Origin: Lachnospiraceae bacterium
GTDB taxonomy: Bacteria; Bacillota; Clostridia; Lachnospirales; Lachnospiraceae
NCBI GenBank assembly: GCA_017622845.1
Contig: JAGAQJ010000054.1
Coordinates: 97,380 to 161,379 of the forward strand
Reading direction: 5' to 3'
Length of the DNA stretch: 64,000 nucleotides
Below, piece after piece: positions 56,339 through 64,000 of the stretch (position 1 is its first letter; each line of letters starts with the position of its first letter). The notes beneath the pieces are model-generated. The model ran no database searches, was not told where the DNA came from, and saw only the letters and a program-made list of their open reading frames with translations. Made by a program: the position numbers and the translations under genes.

Positions 56339-59254
56339 TTAAATCTCTCTGATAACGGCCTGCAGCTTATCCATGTCCACAGGCTTTGCCACATGTGCAT
56401 TCATTCCGGCATTTAATGCATCACGGATATCATCGGCAAATGCATTGGCAGTCATGGCAATAATCGGTATGCTTTTAGCATTCTGATGACTGCATGCGCG
56501 TATTGCCCTTGTCGCTTCATATCCGTTCATAACCGGCATCTGCACATCCATTAATATCAAATCATACTTTCCTGGTTCTGACTGCTCAAACATCTTGAGC
56601 GCTTCCTTTCCGTCTTTTGCAATCTCACAGGATGCTCCGTGCATATCCAGTAAATCAGCAAGAATTTCTGCATTCAGCTCATTGTCCTCAGCAGCAAGAA
56701 TGTGTTTGCCCTCTAAAGCATCCTTCTCCTGCTGTTTTTCTTCATGCTTCGGAACCGTCCTGTCGAGTTTTTCAATTGCAAGCTTAAAGTTGCTCAGGAA
56801 AAACGGCTTTGCCAAAAATCCGTCAATGCCTGCCTCTGCTCCCTCCTCCTCAATCTCGCTCCAGTCGTACGCCGAAAGAAGCATAATCGGAATATCTACT
56901 GATATCATGCTCCGAATCCGCCGCGCTGTCTCAATGCCGTCGAAGCCGGGCATTTTCCAATCCATCAAAATCAAATCAAATCCATGGTTTTCCCTGTACG
57001 CCGCCTCCACCATTTCAACTGCAGACACGCCGTTCTCTGCGGCTTGAACCGTAACGCCTGTTTTTGCCATTGCGCGCTGAATATTGGCGCAGACCTCCGT
57101 CTCATCATCAATCACAAGAATATTGGAAATGCCGTGATTCTTCCAAAAGCTGTGATCCTCATCCCATTCCTGAATGCGCAGCTCCAAATCAACCGTAAAG
57201 GTACTTCCCTCGCCGGGCTTACTCTCAACCTTAATGATGCCGCCCATCAGATCAACCAGATTTTTAGTGATTGCCATTCCCAGACCGGTTCCCTGAATCT
57301 TATTTGTCGTGCTGCTGATTTCACGGGTAAACGGTTGGAATATTGTTTTTAAATACTCCTGCGACATGCCGATTCCGCTATCCCTGATGCAGAACCGAAG
57401 ATGTGCATAGTTGTTTGTAATCTGCGGTATCTGGCGGATTTCCATCTCAATCCTGCCTCCCACCGGTGTGTACTTGACAGCATTTGACAAAATATTAATC
57501 AATATCTGGTTAATCCGCAGCTTATCTCCCAAAAGATGTTCTGTCTGGACATCAAACACCGAAACCTCAAAATCCTGCCGTTTTGCCCTTGCCTGCGGCC
57601 GCATGATGGTTCCGATTTCCTCTAAAATTTCTGCAAGATTAATCTCCGAAATATTCAGCGTAACCTTTCCGCTCTCAATCTTGCTCATATCCAGTACATC
57701 ATTAATCAGCCCCAGAAGATGCTGGCTTGATGCCATGATTTTGCGCGTGTGCTCCAAAACCTTCTCAGGATTATAAGCATCGCGCTGCAAGAGAGTGGAC
57801 AGTCCGATAATTGCATTCATCGGTGTCCGGATATCATGGCTCATATTGCTTAAAAATATGCTCTTTGACGCATTTGCTGCCTGTGCGCTCTCCAGCGCTT
57901 CTTTCAATGCATATTCACTCTGCCGTTCCATGGTCCGGTCTGACAAAATGACAATAAACTTTTCCGTATGGTCCATCTGTATCCGGTACACGGTCTCCAT
58001 CAGCCGCTTATGCTCTTTTGTTTTTTTATGTATCCGTTCTCTTTCATAGACGACACAGCCGCCGACTTCGATAGCCTGCAGGTCGCTGTAGCTCATCTTT
58101 ATTCCGTCATTGTAGACATCCCTGCCAAGCGCAGTGATATCCTGCTTTACCTTCTGCGCAGGAATCCCCAGCACCCTCTCAACATTCGGACTGACATATT
58201 CTACTGTTCTTCCGGTTTCTGACAGCATAAGAAAAACGTCATTCATATTTTCCGCCAAAATGCGGAAAACCTGTTCACGGTACTGTACCTCCAGCTCCTT
58301 TTTTTTCATATCAATATGATAGTGTCTGTTTGCCAGCACAAACAGAAGCACAATCACAAGTACCATTACCACCAAAAACACGAGACTCCGGGAAGTTCCT
58401 AAAACCTGATTGGCATACTCGATAACAACAGCATTTGGTATGATGGAGATTAAATACCAGTCCTGGATACTGTTGATAGCAGTAAAGGCAAAGATGTACT
58501 CCTCGCCGGAAAAGTGAAACCGCATGACTCCCTTTTCATGATTTGACAGCTTCTCTTTAAATTCATCCACATCTTCGATGTCATTGCCATTGATTGTAAT
58601 CACATCAAAAATATTGGAAAAAGTATGGTTGCTGTTTTTGTGCTTAGAGCGTATCAATATATCTCCCTGTCCGTTGACAATATAAGAAAATCCTGTATTC
58701 TGATAAAACGAAAGTGAAAACTCATCGCTAAGCTCGGACACAAGACGTCCCTTCTGGACAATTCCTCTTGTTCCATTTTTAAATAAGAAGCTTTTATAGT
58801 AGCCCAATGTACGCTGTCCGGTATACTCATCCAGATACGGCTCCCTGATGCCCTCCTCGGAAAAGCTCTCATATACCTGCAGCTCCTCTCCGGTAAGCCT
58901 GCGCCCCTTCCCGATACGGTTTGAGTACATAATGCCGCGGTCAAGATTAATGACTGTATAATCAGCCTTTTCATTCTCAAACATTTCCAGTTTATTTAAG
59001 ATGGCATCAGAATCCCATGAATTATATTGAGAAATATTTTCCATAAGATTATTCAGCATTTCTTTATCCTTTTCGATATAGATATCAAAAGCATACGCTC
59101 CCTGTGAAGTAATTTCCAGGGTTTCGGAAACCAACTGATTCCAGAGTGTGCGATTCATATTTACCAAATAATAATATCCGCCAAACAGGAGCAGTATCAC
59201 TGATATCAATACCAGAAATATTGTTCCCTGCCTTAGTTTCCTGCTCAAAGCCAT
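56339..59254 (-). CDS. Hybrid sensor histidine kinase with two receiver domains
   Basis: 971 residues. First membrane helix near 12-32, an extracellular cache-like sensor (about 35-285), second helix near 295-315, PAS (about 330-445), HisKA with SNMSHDIRTPMNAI, HATPase with GTGLGMAITKNLVD, then two receivers with acceptors in LILMDWKMPGFDG and LILMDVQMPVMNG. There is no DNA-binding or Hpt domain, so the output partner is elsewhere. The gene starts 6 bases after a binding-protein gene. AGGAGG lies only 2 bases before the ATG; the TTG two codons later is better spaced and may be the true start. Confidence 0.92.
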   Translation of the reverse strand: MALSRKLRQGTIFLVLISVILLLFGGYYYLVNMNRTLWNQLVSETLEITSQGAYAFDIYIEKDKEMLNNLMENISQYNSWDSDAILNKLEMFENEKADYTVINLDRGIMYSNRIGKGRRLTGEELQVYESFSEEGIREPYLDEYTGQRTLGYYKSFLFKNGTRGIVQKGRLVSELSDEFSLSFYQNTGFSYIVNGQGDILIRSKHKNSNHTFSNIFDVITINGNDIEDVDEFKEKLSNHEKGVMRFHFSGEEYIFAFTAINSIQDWYLISIIPNAVVIEYANQVLGTSRSLVFLVVMVLVIVLLFVLANRHYHIDMKKKELEVQYREQVFRILAENMNDVFLMLSETGRTVEYVSPNVERVLGIPAQKVKQDITALGRDVYNDGIKMSYSDLQAIEVGGCVVYERERIHKKTKEHKRLMETVYRIQMDHTEKFIVILSDRTMERQSEYALKEALESAQAANASKSIFLSNMSHDIRTPMNAIIGLSTLLQRDAYNPEKVLEHTRKIMASSQHLLGLINDVLDMSKIESGKVTLNISEINLAEILEEIGTIMRPQARAKRQDFEVSVFDVQTEHLLGDKLRINQILINILSNAVKYTPVGGRIEMEIRQIPQITNNYAHLRFCIRDSGIGMSQEYLKTIFQPFTREISSTTNKIQGTGLGMAITKNLVDLMGGIIKVESKPGEGSTFTVDLELRIQEWDEDHSFWKNHGISNILVIDDETEVCANIQRAMAKTGVTVQAAENGVSAVEMVEAAYRENHGFDLILMDWKMPGFDGIETARRIRSMISVDIPIMLLSAYDWSEIEEEGAEAGIDGFLAKPFFLSNFKLAIEKLDRTVPKHEEKQQEKDALEGKHILAAEDNELNAEILADLLDMHGASCEIAKDGKEALKMFEQSEPGKYDLILMDVQMPVMNGYEATRAIRACSHQNAKSIPIIAMTANAFADDIRDALNAGMNAHVAKPVDMDKLQAVIREI

Positions 59255-59260
59255 TTCCTC

Positions 59261-60544
59261 CTAATTGAACCTGCCGTCGAGTAAATCAACTGCCTGATCC
59301 GCACTCATCCGCTCTAGCAATTGTGTGCTGCATTCCTGCAAAGCTTCGTCAAGCAGCAGCTTCAGGTTATGATCCGACCCTATCATAATATTTCCGCCAT
59401 TCTGCATATACTCCACCGAAGGCGCAAGCGCCCTGTCAGAGGGAGGCGTGTTGTTCTGCAGCGGCGTATAGCTGCTCTGGCTGTCACAATATTCCGACAC
59501 GACCTCCGGCTGCATGATATACTCTACAAATTTCTTCGCTTCTTCCAGATTATCACTGCCTGCATTCACACTGATGCAGGTATTCAAATCAATCACCAGT
59601 ATACAGTCATCCTCCAAGATTGGAAACGGATGGACACCATACGAAAAGTCCGGATTGAGCATTGCCAATTTGCCGGAACCCCAGCCGCCTGCTATCAGGA
59701 ACGGGCGCCCGCCCTCAGCAAAAATTTCCAAATCATCAGAGACTGGCTCTGCATTCAGCGCCTCCTGTGGGTCAATCCAGCCTCTTGCAATCATATCTGC
59801 CGCCATCTCGATTCCGGGGCGCAGATATTCTGCCAAGTCGGATTCCCCCGTATTAAACCTCTCTATCTCCGCAAGCGGATTTTCCTGCTCATATACAGGA
59901 TACAAGCCTTTTGCCGCTATCAGGCTTCTCAGGGAATGATCGTTATTGGCAACAATCGGTGTAATTCCCTGTTTGACAAAATAATCACATACCTGTGTCA
60001 ATTCATCGAGGTTTTGGGGCACTTTCTGGTGGTGTTTCTCTAACAAATCATAATTCACATACAATCCATAAGCAGAAATACAGGTTGGGATAAAATATAT
60101 TGCTCCCTGCGCATCCGCAAACTGTCCTTTCACCAAATCATTCAATTGCTCTGTCGCTTCAAGGTCTGACAAATCCGCAAGCTGTCCCTCTGCTGCAAGC
60201 TTCAGCACATGGTCATGGTCTGTCATAATCACGTCGTCCAGTACTCCTGCATTGGACCGCTTTTCCAATATATCCCAATAATCCGGCTCCTTTATGCCTT
60301 CATAGGTTGCCGTAACATTGGGATTCTCATCCATAAAGCCATGAAGCGCATTCTCTATCGCAACCAGCCTCCATGCCTCTGTGCGAAAGCCGAAAAATGT
60401 AATTTCCTTCTCCGTCTCCCATGCAATCTCCATTCTCTCGTCCAAAATGACAGCGCTTTTTTTATGATTCATACAGCCGCCCAGCATTGTGAGAAGCACT
60501 GCACAAGATATTATTACGCAAATCCTTTCAATAACCCTTCTCAT
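59261..60544 (-). CDS. Sugar-binding lipoprotein coupled to the hybrid kinase
   Basis: 427 residues. Signal peptide with lipobox LGGC (Cys near residue 24), then a family 1 extracellular binding fold (ITFFGFRTEAWRLVAIENAL; FLIAGGWGSGKLAM). GGGGG lies 7 bases before the ATG. No permease genes are nearby and the next gene is the hybrid kinase, so it probably acts as the ligand-recognition subunit of that sensor. This is the second binding protein/kinase pair without permeases in the window. Confidence 0.88.
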   Translation of the reverse strand: MRRVIERICVIISCAVLLTMLGGCMNHKKSAVILDERMEIAWETEKEITFFGFRTEAWRLVAIENALHGFMDENPNVTATYEGIKEPDYWDILEKRSNAGVLDDVIMTDHDHVLKLAAEGQLADLSDLEATEQLNDLVKGQFADAQGAIYFIPTCISAYGLYVNYDLLEKHHQKVPQNLDELTQVCDYFVKQGITPIVANNDHSLRSLIAAKGLYPVYEQENPLAEIERFNTGESDLAEYLRPGIEMAADMIARGWIDPQEALNAEPVSDDLEIFAEGGRPFLIAGGWGSGKLAMLNPDFSYGVHPFPILEDDCILVIDLNTCISVNAGSDNLEEAKKFVEYIMQPEVVSEYCDSQSSYTPLQNNTPPSDRALAPSVEYMQNGGNIMIGSDHNLKLLLDEALQECSTQLLERMSADQAVDLLDGRFN

Positions 60545-60722
60545 GCATCTTCCCCCTAATCATACAATAATGAAAAAAGACCTCCCGAAATCCCGGAAAG
60601 CGTCTCCAGACTGTATCGCAAATTATTTGTTCACCTATTTCTATTCTAAATATCCCTCGTTATTTTGTAAAGCAGAATTTTCCACAAAAAGAAGGGGGAC
60701 TGGCGGAGGTTTCGTAACGTCA

Positions 60723-60768
60723 GGACGAAAACGTCAGATAGTATCCCTCCGGCTGCCGTTTTCTGTTC
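60723..60768 (-). repeat. Minimal type B element
   Basis: 46 bp: GACGAAAACGTCAGATAG...CTGCCGTTTTCTGTTC, only the outer arms of the type B palindrome with the entire interior deleted. It lies in the 468-bp gap 60545-61012. Confidence 0.65.
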
Positions 60769-60786
60769 ATTGAAACCGAAAATGAA

Positions 60787-60941
60787 ACAGTTGTCAGTAC
60801 ACAGAAGGGCTGCAGTCCTATGTTGGGACAGGCTGGCGGAGAATGCTGACATTTGGAGTCCAATCGCCTGTACCGGCATAGGACTGCCGCCCTTCGTCCT
60901 GACTAAAATAATCCATAAGGCTGAACTGTTACGGAGGAACA
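60787..60941 (-). repeat. Short type A element
   Basis: About 150 bp: CAGAAGGGCTGCAGTCCTATG and its complement form the outer stem, with a GGAGTCCAATCGCCTGTACC interior and no GTCCAT hairpins. The right end is AAGGCTGAACTGTTACGG, the same end motif as at 6523-6634. With the minimal B element it repeats the B-A order of 36.6-37.2 kb. Confidence 0.75.
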
Positions 60942-60960
60942 CTCATTTTTTGTCGAATGC

Positions 60961-60989
60961 TTGTACAAACTGGAAAAATATGGTAAAAT
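60961..60989 (+). promoter_or_regulatory. Promoter of the IbrA/IbrB-like pair
   Basis: TTGTAC (60961-60966), 17 bp, then TAAAAT (60984-60989) preceded by TGG (extended -10). The predicted leader before the GTG at 61013 is only about 17 bases. Confidence 0.6.
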
Positions 60990-61012
60990 TTTTTCTTATA
61001 AAAATTATTTAG

Positions 61013-62347
61013 GTGGTGGTTACAACGAAACGGCAATACACAAGTCAAAATGTATATGATGCGCTTCAGAACAGGCTTCACTACATTTTTAACGAGTTTG
61101 ACAATATCTATGTTTCTTTTTCCGGCGGAAAGGATAGCGGACTGCTGTTGAATCTGACGCTTGATTTTCAGAAAAAATATTATCCGAATAAAAAAATCGG
61201 TGTTTTTCACCAGGATTTCGAAGCGCAGTACACTGTAACAACCGAATATATCGAGAGAACCTTTGCAAAAATCGAGCAGGACGTGGAGCCTTACTGGGTC
61301 TGCCTCCCTATGGCGACCAGAACAGCCCTCAGCAGCTATGAAATGTTCTGGTATCCCTGGGACGATACCAAGGAATCCGCATGGGTACGCCCTATGCCTG
61401 ACCACCCGTACGTCATCAATCTGAAAAACAATCCGATGACAACCTATCACTACCGCATGCATCAGGAAGACCTTGCCAAACAGTTCGGGCGGTGGTACCG
61501 CATGTCGCATGGCAATAAAAAGACCATCTGTCTTCTCGGCATTCGTGCTGATGAGTCCCTGCAGCGTTACAGCGGGATTGTAAACCGAAGATACGGTTAT
61601 GACAATACCTGCTGGATCAGCCAGCAGTTCAAAAATGTCTGGTGCGCCTCCCCTATGTATGACTGGACTTTATATGATGTATGGCATGCAAACTATCTTT
61701 TTTCTTATGATTATAACCACTTATATGACCTGTACTATATGTCCGGCCTGAAGCCTGACCAGATGCGCGTTGCATCTCCCTTTAATGATTATGCCAAGGA
61801 CAGCCTGAATCTGTACCGTGTCATCGACCCTGAAATCTGGGCAAAGCTTGTCGGCAGGGTCAGAGGCGCAAACTTCGGCGCGATTTACGGAAAAACAAAA
61901 GCGCTCGGCTACCGCAGCCTGACGCTTCCTGAAGGGCATACATGGGAATCCTACACAAAATTCCTGCTTGATACGCTTCCGGTGCGGCTGAGAAATAATT
62001 ATATCAAGAAGTTTAAATCCTCCATAGATTTCTGGCACACGGTCGGCGGAGGACTGGAAGAGCGGACCATTGAAGAGCTGCTTGAGCATGGCTATCATAT
62101 CCGCCGCAACGGCATTTCTAATTATACGATTATGAAAAATTCCCGTGTCATTTTTATCGGCAAACTGCCTGACCATACGGACGATATCAAATCCACGAAG
62201 GATATCCCAAGCTGGAAGCGCATGTGCTACTGTATCCTGAAAAATGACCACATCTGCCGTTTTATGGGCTTTGGCCTGACAAAACAGCAGCAGAACAATA
62301 TCAATCTGTTGAAACAGAAATATCAGAATGTAGGTGAAATGCTATGA
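61013..62347 (+). CDS. PAPS-reductase-like PP-loop protein, IbrA-like (DUF3440)
   Basis: 444 residues. The PP-loop FSGGKDSGLLLNL near residue 40 marks the PAPS reductase/ATP-pyrophosphatase fold, followed by IGVFHQDFEAQY, WYPWDDTKESAWVRPMP and LLGIRADESLQRYSG, typical of IbrA-type proteins. The frame opens directly after a TAG, so the start must be GTG at 61013 or 61016, with AGGTGG lying on top of it. In E. coli IbrA and IbrB co-activate eib genes; the chemistry is unknown. The gene overlaps the ParB-like partner by 4 bases (ATGA). Such pairs are often on prophages and islands. Confidence 0.85.
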   Translation: MVVTTKRQYTSQNVYDALQNRLHYIFNEFDNIYVSFSGGKDSGLLLNLTLDFQKKYYPNKKIGVFHQDFEAQYTVTTEYIERTFAKIEQDVEPYWVCLPMATRTALSSYEMFWYPWDDTKESAWVRPMPDHPYVINLKNNPMTTYHYRMHQEDLAKQFGRWYRMSHGNKKTICLLGIRADESLQRYSGIVNRRYGYDNTCWISQQFKNVWCASPMYDWTLYDVWHANYLFSYDYNHLYDLYYMSGLKPDQMRVASPFNDYAKDSLNLYRVIDPEIWAKLVGRVRGANFGAIYGKTKALGYRSLTLPEGHTWESYTKFLLDTLPVRLRNNYIKKFKSSIDFWHTVGGGLEERTIEELLEHGYHIRRNGISNYTIMKNSRVIFIGKLPDHTDDIKSTKDIPSWKRMCYCILKNDHICRFMGFGLTKQQQNNINLLKQKYQNVGEML

Positions 62348-62901
62348 CATATAAAAGCCCGGTATATCAGGTAATCCCGGTTCCGATAGAAAAAATAAAG
62401 CCCAATACCTATAATCCCAATACAGTCGCTCCGCCGGAATTAAAGCTCCTGTACGACAGCATCAAGGAGGACGGCTACACGATGCCTGTCGTATGCTACT
62501 ATGATAAGGACACCGATACTTATATCATCGTCGACGGCTTCCACCGCTACCGCATTATGCTGGATTATCCCGACATATACGAACGCGAGGGCGGCGTACT
62601 GCCTGTTTCCATCATCGACAAGCCCCTTTCAAACCGTATGGCAAGCACAATACGTCACAACCGCGCAAGGGGTTCACACGATGTTGACCTTATGAGCAAC
62701 ATCGTTAAAGAGCTGCACGAGCTTGGACGTTCTGACGCATGGATTTCCAAGCACCTTGGGATGGATAAGGATGAGATTCTGCGCCTGAAGCAGATTACCG
62801 GTCTCGCCGCACTGTTTAAGGATATTCCATTCGGCAGCGCATGGCTTCCGGTTGACGACGAGGCGCCTGACGGAGCCGAGCCGTTCCCCGATGACGAATG
62901 A
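62344..62901 (+). CDS. ParB/sulfiredoxin-fold protein, IbrB-like
   Basis: 185 residues. The N-terminal ParB-type nuclease/CTPase-like domain shows VPIEKIKPNTYNPNTVAPPE, YIIVDGFHRYRIM and SNRMASTIRHNRARG. A helix-turn-helix-like segment follows (LHELGRSDAWISKHLGMDKD), then an acidic tail. It is the partner of the PP-loop protein, translated from an overlapping ATG with AGGTG upstream. The DGFHRYR and RHNRARG segments are the conserved ParB boxes. It could guide the partner to DNA or bind a nucleotide; the function in this organism is unknown. Confidence 0.85.
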   Translation: MTYKSPVYQVIPVPIEKIKPNTYNPNTVAPPELKLLYDSIKEDGYTMPVVCYYDKDTDTYIIVDGFHRYRIMLDYPDIYEREGGVLPVSIIDKPLSNRMASTIRHNRARGSHDVDLMSNIVKELHELGRSDAWISKHLGMDKDEILRLKQITGLAALFKDIPFGSAWLPVDDEAPDGAEPFPDDE

Positions 62902-62924
62902 GATAACCAATAAAATCTGCACAC

Positions 62925-62962
62925 AAAAAGCCCAGCCAATCAAATTCATCGGCTGGACTTTT
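62925..62962. terminator. Bidirectional terminator between the IbrB-like and XRE genes
   Basis: AAAAGCCCAGCC and GGCTGGACTTTT form a stem with about 14 loop bases. On the minus strand the one mismatch becomes a G-U pair and TTTTTG follows, so it works best for the XRE gene. Confidence 0.75.
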
Positions 62963-62965
62963 CTG

Positions 62966-63307
62966 TTATTCCAAATTGTCCGGTTTTCTATTGAACTCCA
63001 CCAGTCTTGCAAGCTCCTTTTTCTGCTCTGCACTGAGTATTTGTATTTCACAAAAGATTTCTTCGGCACATTTCACGCTGGTTTTCCTGCCGGTCATGAT
63101 GTAGTCACAGCCTGTATCCAGAAAATCAGCTATCCGCAAAAGCGCATCTGATGAAAAGCCTTTCTTTCCTGTTTCAATCTCATAGAGAAACTTATCGGAC
63201 AGCTTGACATGATTTGCCATCAGCTCTCTTGAGCACCCCTTTTGTCTGCGCAGTGTTTTGATTCTCTCTCCGGCCGCTTTATAAAGCTCCGATTTGCTTT
63301 TATCCAT
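62966..63307 (-). CDS. XRE-family transcriptional regulator
   Basis: 113 residues from the ATG at 63307 (GGGAG 7 bases upstream; the frame from 63415 has no site). The N-terminal helix-turn-helix reads IKTLRRQKGCSRELMANHVKLSDKFLYEIETGKKG (positions about 15-50), followed by a helical tail with ILSAEQKKELARLVEF. It resembles small clostridial phage- or island-type repressors. It is convergent with the IbrA/IbrB-like pair and may regulate it (inference). Confidence 0.85.
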   Translation of the reverse strand: MDKSKSELYKAAGERIKTLRRQKGCSRELMANHVKLSDKFLYEIETGKKGFSSDALLRIADFLDTGCDYIMTGRKTSVKCAEEIFCEIQILSAEQKKELARLVEFNRKPDNLE

Positions 63308-63478
63308 ATGGTTCTCCCTTTTGTATCTCTTATCTGCATGTGCAGTCCGGCAATAAGACCTTTTGTTCCTATTTTTACCTGCTTTTACAATACATGTTTT
63401 ACAGACAAGTTCCATATTTCAGGAAGAAACTCTGCGTTTTCAAAATTTAACTACATTTTTTGAGTATTTTATCATAGT

Positions 63479-63721
63479 TTAATCGATCTCCTGTTCCAAA
63501 TTGCGGAACAGACCACAGTGAAAAAAGTCATCCAGCGAAACCTCCAGCCCGTCACAAATCATCTTTATCGTGACAATTCCAGTATTTCTGCTGTTTCCCC
63601 ACATAATATTTTTGAGTGTTGACGGCGGTATTCCGGCACGATATGCCAACTGTGAAATCTTCATATTTCTTTCATCGCACAGTCCCCTTATTCTCGCCAC
63701 CACAGCTTCCTGCGTCTTCAA
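63479..63721 (-). CDS. Small XRE-family regulator (Cro/C1 type)
   Basis: 80 residues from a TTG start with GGGGTG 7 bases upstream. Almost the whole protein is a helix-turn-helix domain: ARIRGLCDERNMKISQLAYR, then AGIPPSTLKNIMWGNSRN and IKMICDGLEVSLDDFF. Proteins of this size act as phage-type or toxin-antitoxin repressors. Two TACAA-type inverted sites lie just upstream. Confidence 0.82.
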   Translation of the reverse strand: MKTQEAVVARIRGLCDERNMKISQLAYRAGIPPSTLKNIMWGNSRNTGIVTIKMICDGLEVSLDDFFHCGLFRNLEQEID

Positions 63722-63736
63722 TCCGATTCACCCCGG

Positions 63737-63794
63737 TACAAATCTTGTAATCACAACCGCTTCTTTCATATTTTCTCATATTACAAAATTTGTA
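63737..63794 (-). promoter_or_regulatory. Pair of 13-bp inverted-repeat sites upstream of the small XRE gene
   Basis: TACAAATCTTGTA (63737-63749) and TACAAAATTTGTA (63782-63794) are near-identical palindromes 45 bp apart, about 15 and 60 bases before the TTG start. They are candidate operators for autoregulation by the adjacent XRE protein. Confidence 0.6.
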
Positions 63795-63830
63795 TTCACG
63801 CTTAGGTCCTTATATGGTCCCGGGGCAAAT

Positions 63831-63856
63831 TTAGCGTCAGTGTACACTGACGCTAA
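63831..63856. promoter_or_regulatory. 26-bp perfect palindrome
   Basis: TTAGCGTCAGTGT followed immediately by its exact reverse complement, with no central spacer. It has no T-run, so it is not a terminator. It looks like a high-affinity site for a dimeric regulator or recombinase. The nearest known gene is the small XRE regulator 110 bases away; the flanking gene on the right is outside the window. Confidence 0.7.
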
Positions 63857-63902
63857 TATTCTAGTACAACGAATAATAAGTTTCTGATACATTGACGCAG
63901 AA

Positions 63903-63983
63903 TGATTGTTTCATATGCAAGGCGGAGGAATGAGGCGTAGCGGTGGCTACGTCGATTGACGACAACGCCGCAGATGAAAAATC
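63903..63983. repeat. Hairpin repeat element at the right edge
   Basis: Imperfect inverted arms TGATTGTTTCATATGC...GGCG and CGCCGCAGATGAAAAATCA enclose a CGTAGC/GCTACG hairpin. It is GC-rich and non-coding and differs from the A and B elements. The layout resembles a dispersed intergenic repeat; copy number cannot be judged from one copy here. Confidence 0.5.
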
Positions 63984-64000
63984 AGACAAGTCAAAGTGGC

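Noticed and set aside
59321-60043. 240-codon plus-strand frame opposite the binding protein
   Set aside because: Antisense to a well-supported lipoprotein gene and without a start signal.
60929-61510. 193-codon minus-strand frame opposite the IbrA-like gene
   Set aside because: It overlaps the conserved PP-loop coding sequence and its end runs into the promoter region.

Overview
The window looks like a chromosomal segment of a low-to-mid GC Gram-positive anaerobe, most likely a Lachnospiraceae-type gut Clostridium. The basis is strong AGGAGG ribosome-binding sites, lipoprotein-type sugar-binding proteins with LplB/YtcP and MalF/MalG permeases but no ATPase of their own, YesM/YesN-type two-component systems, and phosphorolytic glycan metabolism (GH65, GH94). 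No rRNA, tRNA, CRISPR array or complete insertion sequence was seen.

Layout. (1) 0-6.5 kb: a minus-strand NAD salvage operon, pncA > prs-like > nadV > nadE > small ORF > Nudix/NrtR-like regulator. It starts from a near-consensus sigma-A promoter with a perfect 23-bp palindrome at the start site. (2) 6.7-27.4 kb: an alpha-glucan locus. One minus-strand operon encodes two permeases, a binding lipoprotein, GH31, two GH65 phosphorylases and beta-phosphoglucomutase. It is accompanied by a chemoreceptor, a histidine kinase/AraC response regulator pair, and a second operon with a paralogous binding protein and a surface-anchored beta-helix enzyme that carries the Asp pattern of GH87 alpha-1,3-glucanases. 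Three promoters share a pair of half-sites spaced exactly 22 bp, which probably defines the regulon. (3) 27.5-37.2 kb: a MATE transporter, then a 7-kb block (sugar-sensor/GGDEF protein, response regulator, kinase, binding protein) bracketed by inverted copies of a complex palindromic repeat. (4) 37.2-50.2 kb: a beta-glucan-type operon: chemoreceptor, two GH94 phosphorylases, GH30, then binding protein and two permeases. (5) 50.2-56 kb: small accessory region with a broken ORF, an AbiE-type toxin/antitoxin pair whose toxin seems to have lost its nucleotidyltransferase core, an unknown protein, and a LacI/MATE pair. (6) 56.3-60.5 kb: binding protein plus hybrid histidine kinase. (7) 61-64 kb: an IbrA/IbrB-like PAPS-reductase/ParB pair and two small XRE regulators with palindromic sites.

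Taken together, alpha-1,3-linked glucan (fungal wall or bacterial mutan) would be cut at the surface, sensed by chemotaxis and the two-component system, imported as oligosaccharides, and phosphorolysed to beta-glucose-1-phosphate and then glucose-6-phosphate. The neighbouring locus would do the same for beta-linked gluco-oligosaccharides. The least explained feature is a family of nested-hairpin intergenic elements (at least four composite loci) whose hairpin loops in one half are reverse complements of the loops in the other half.
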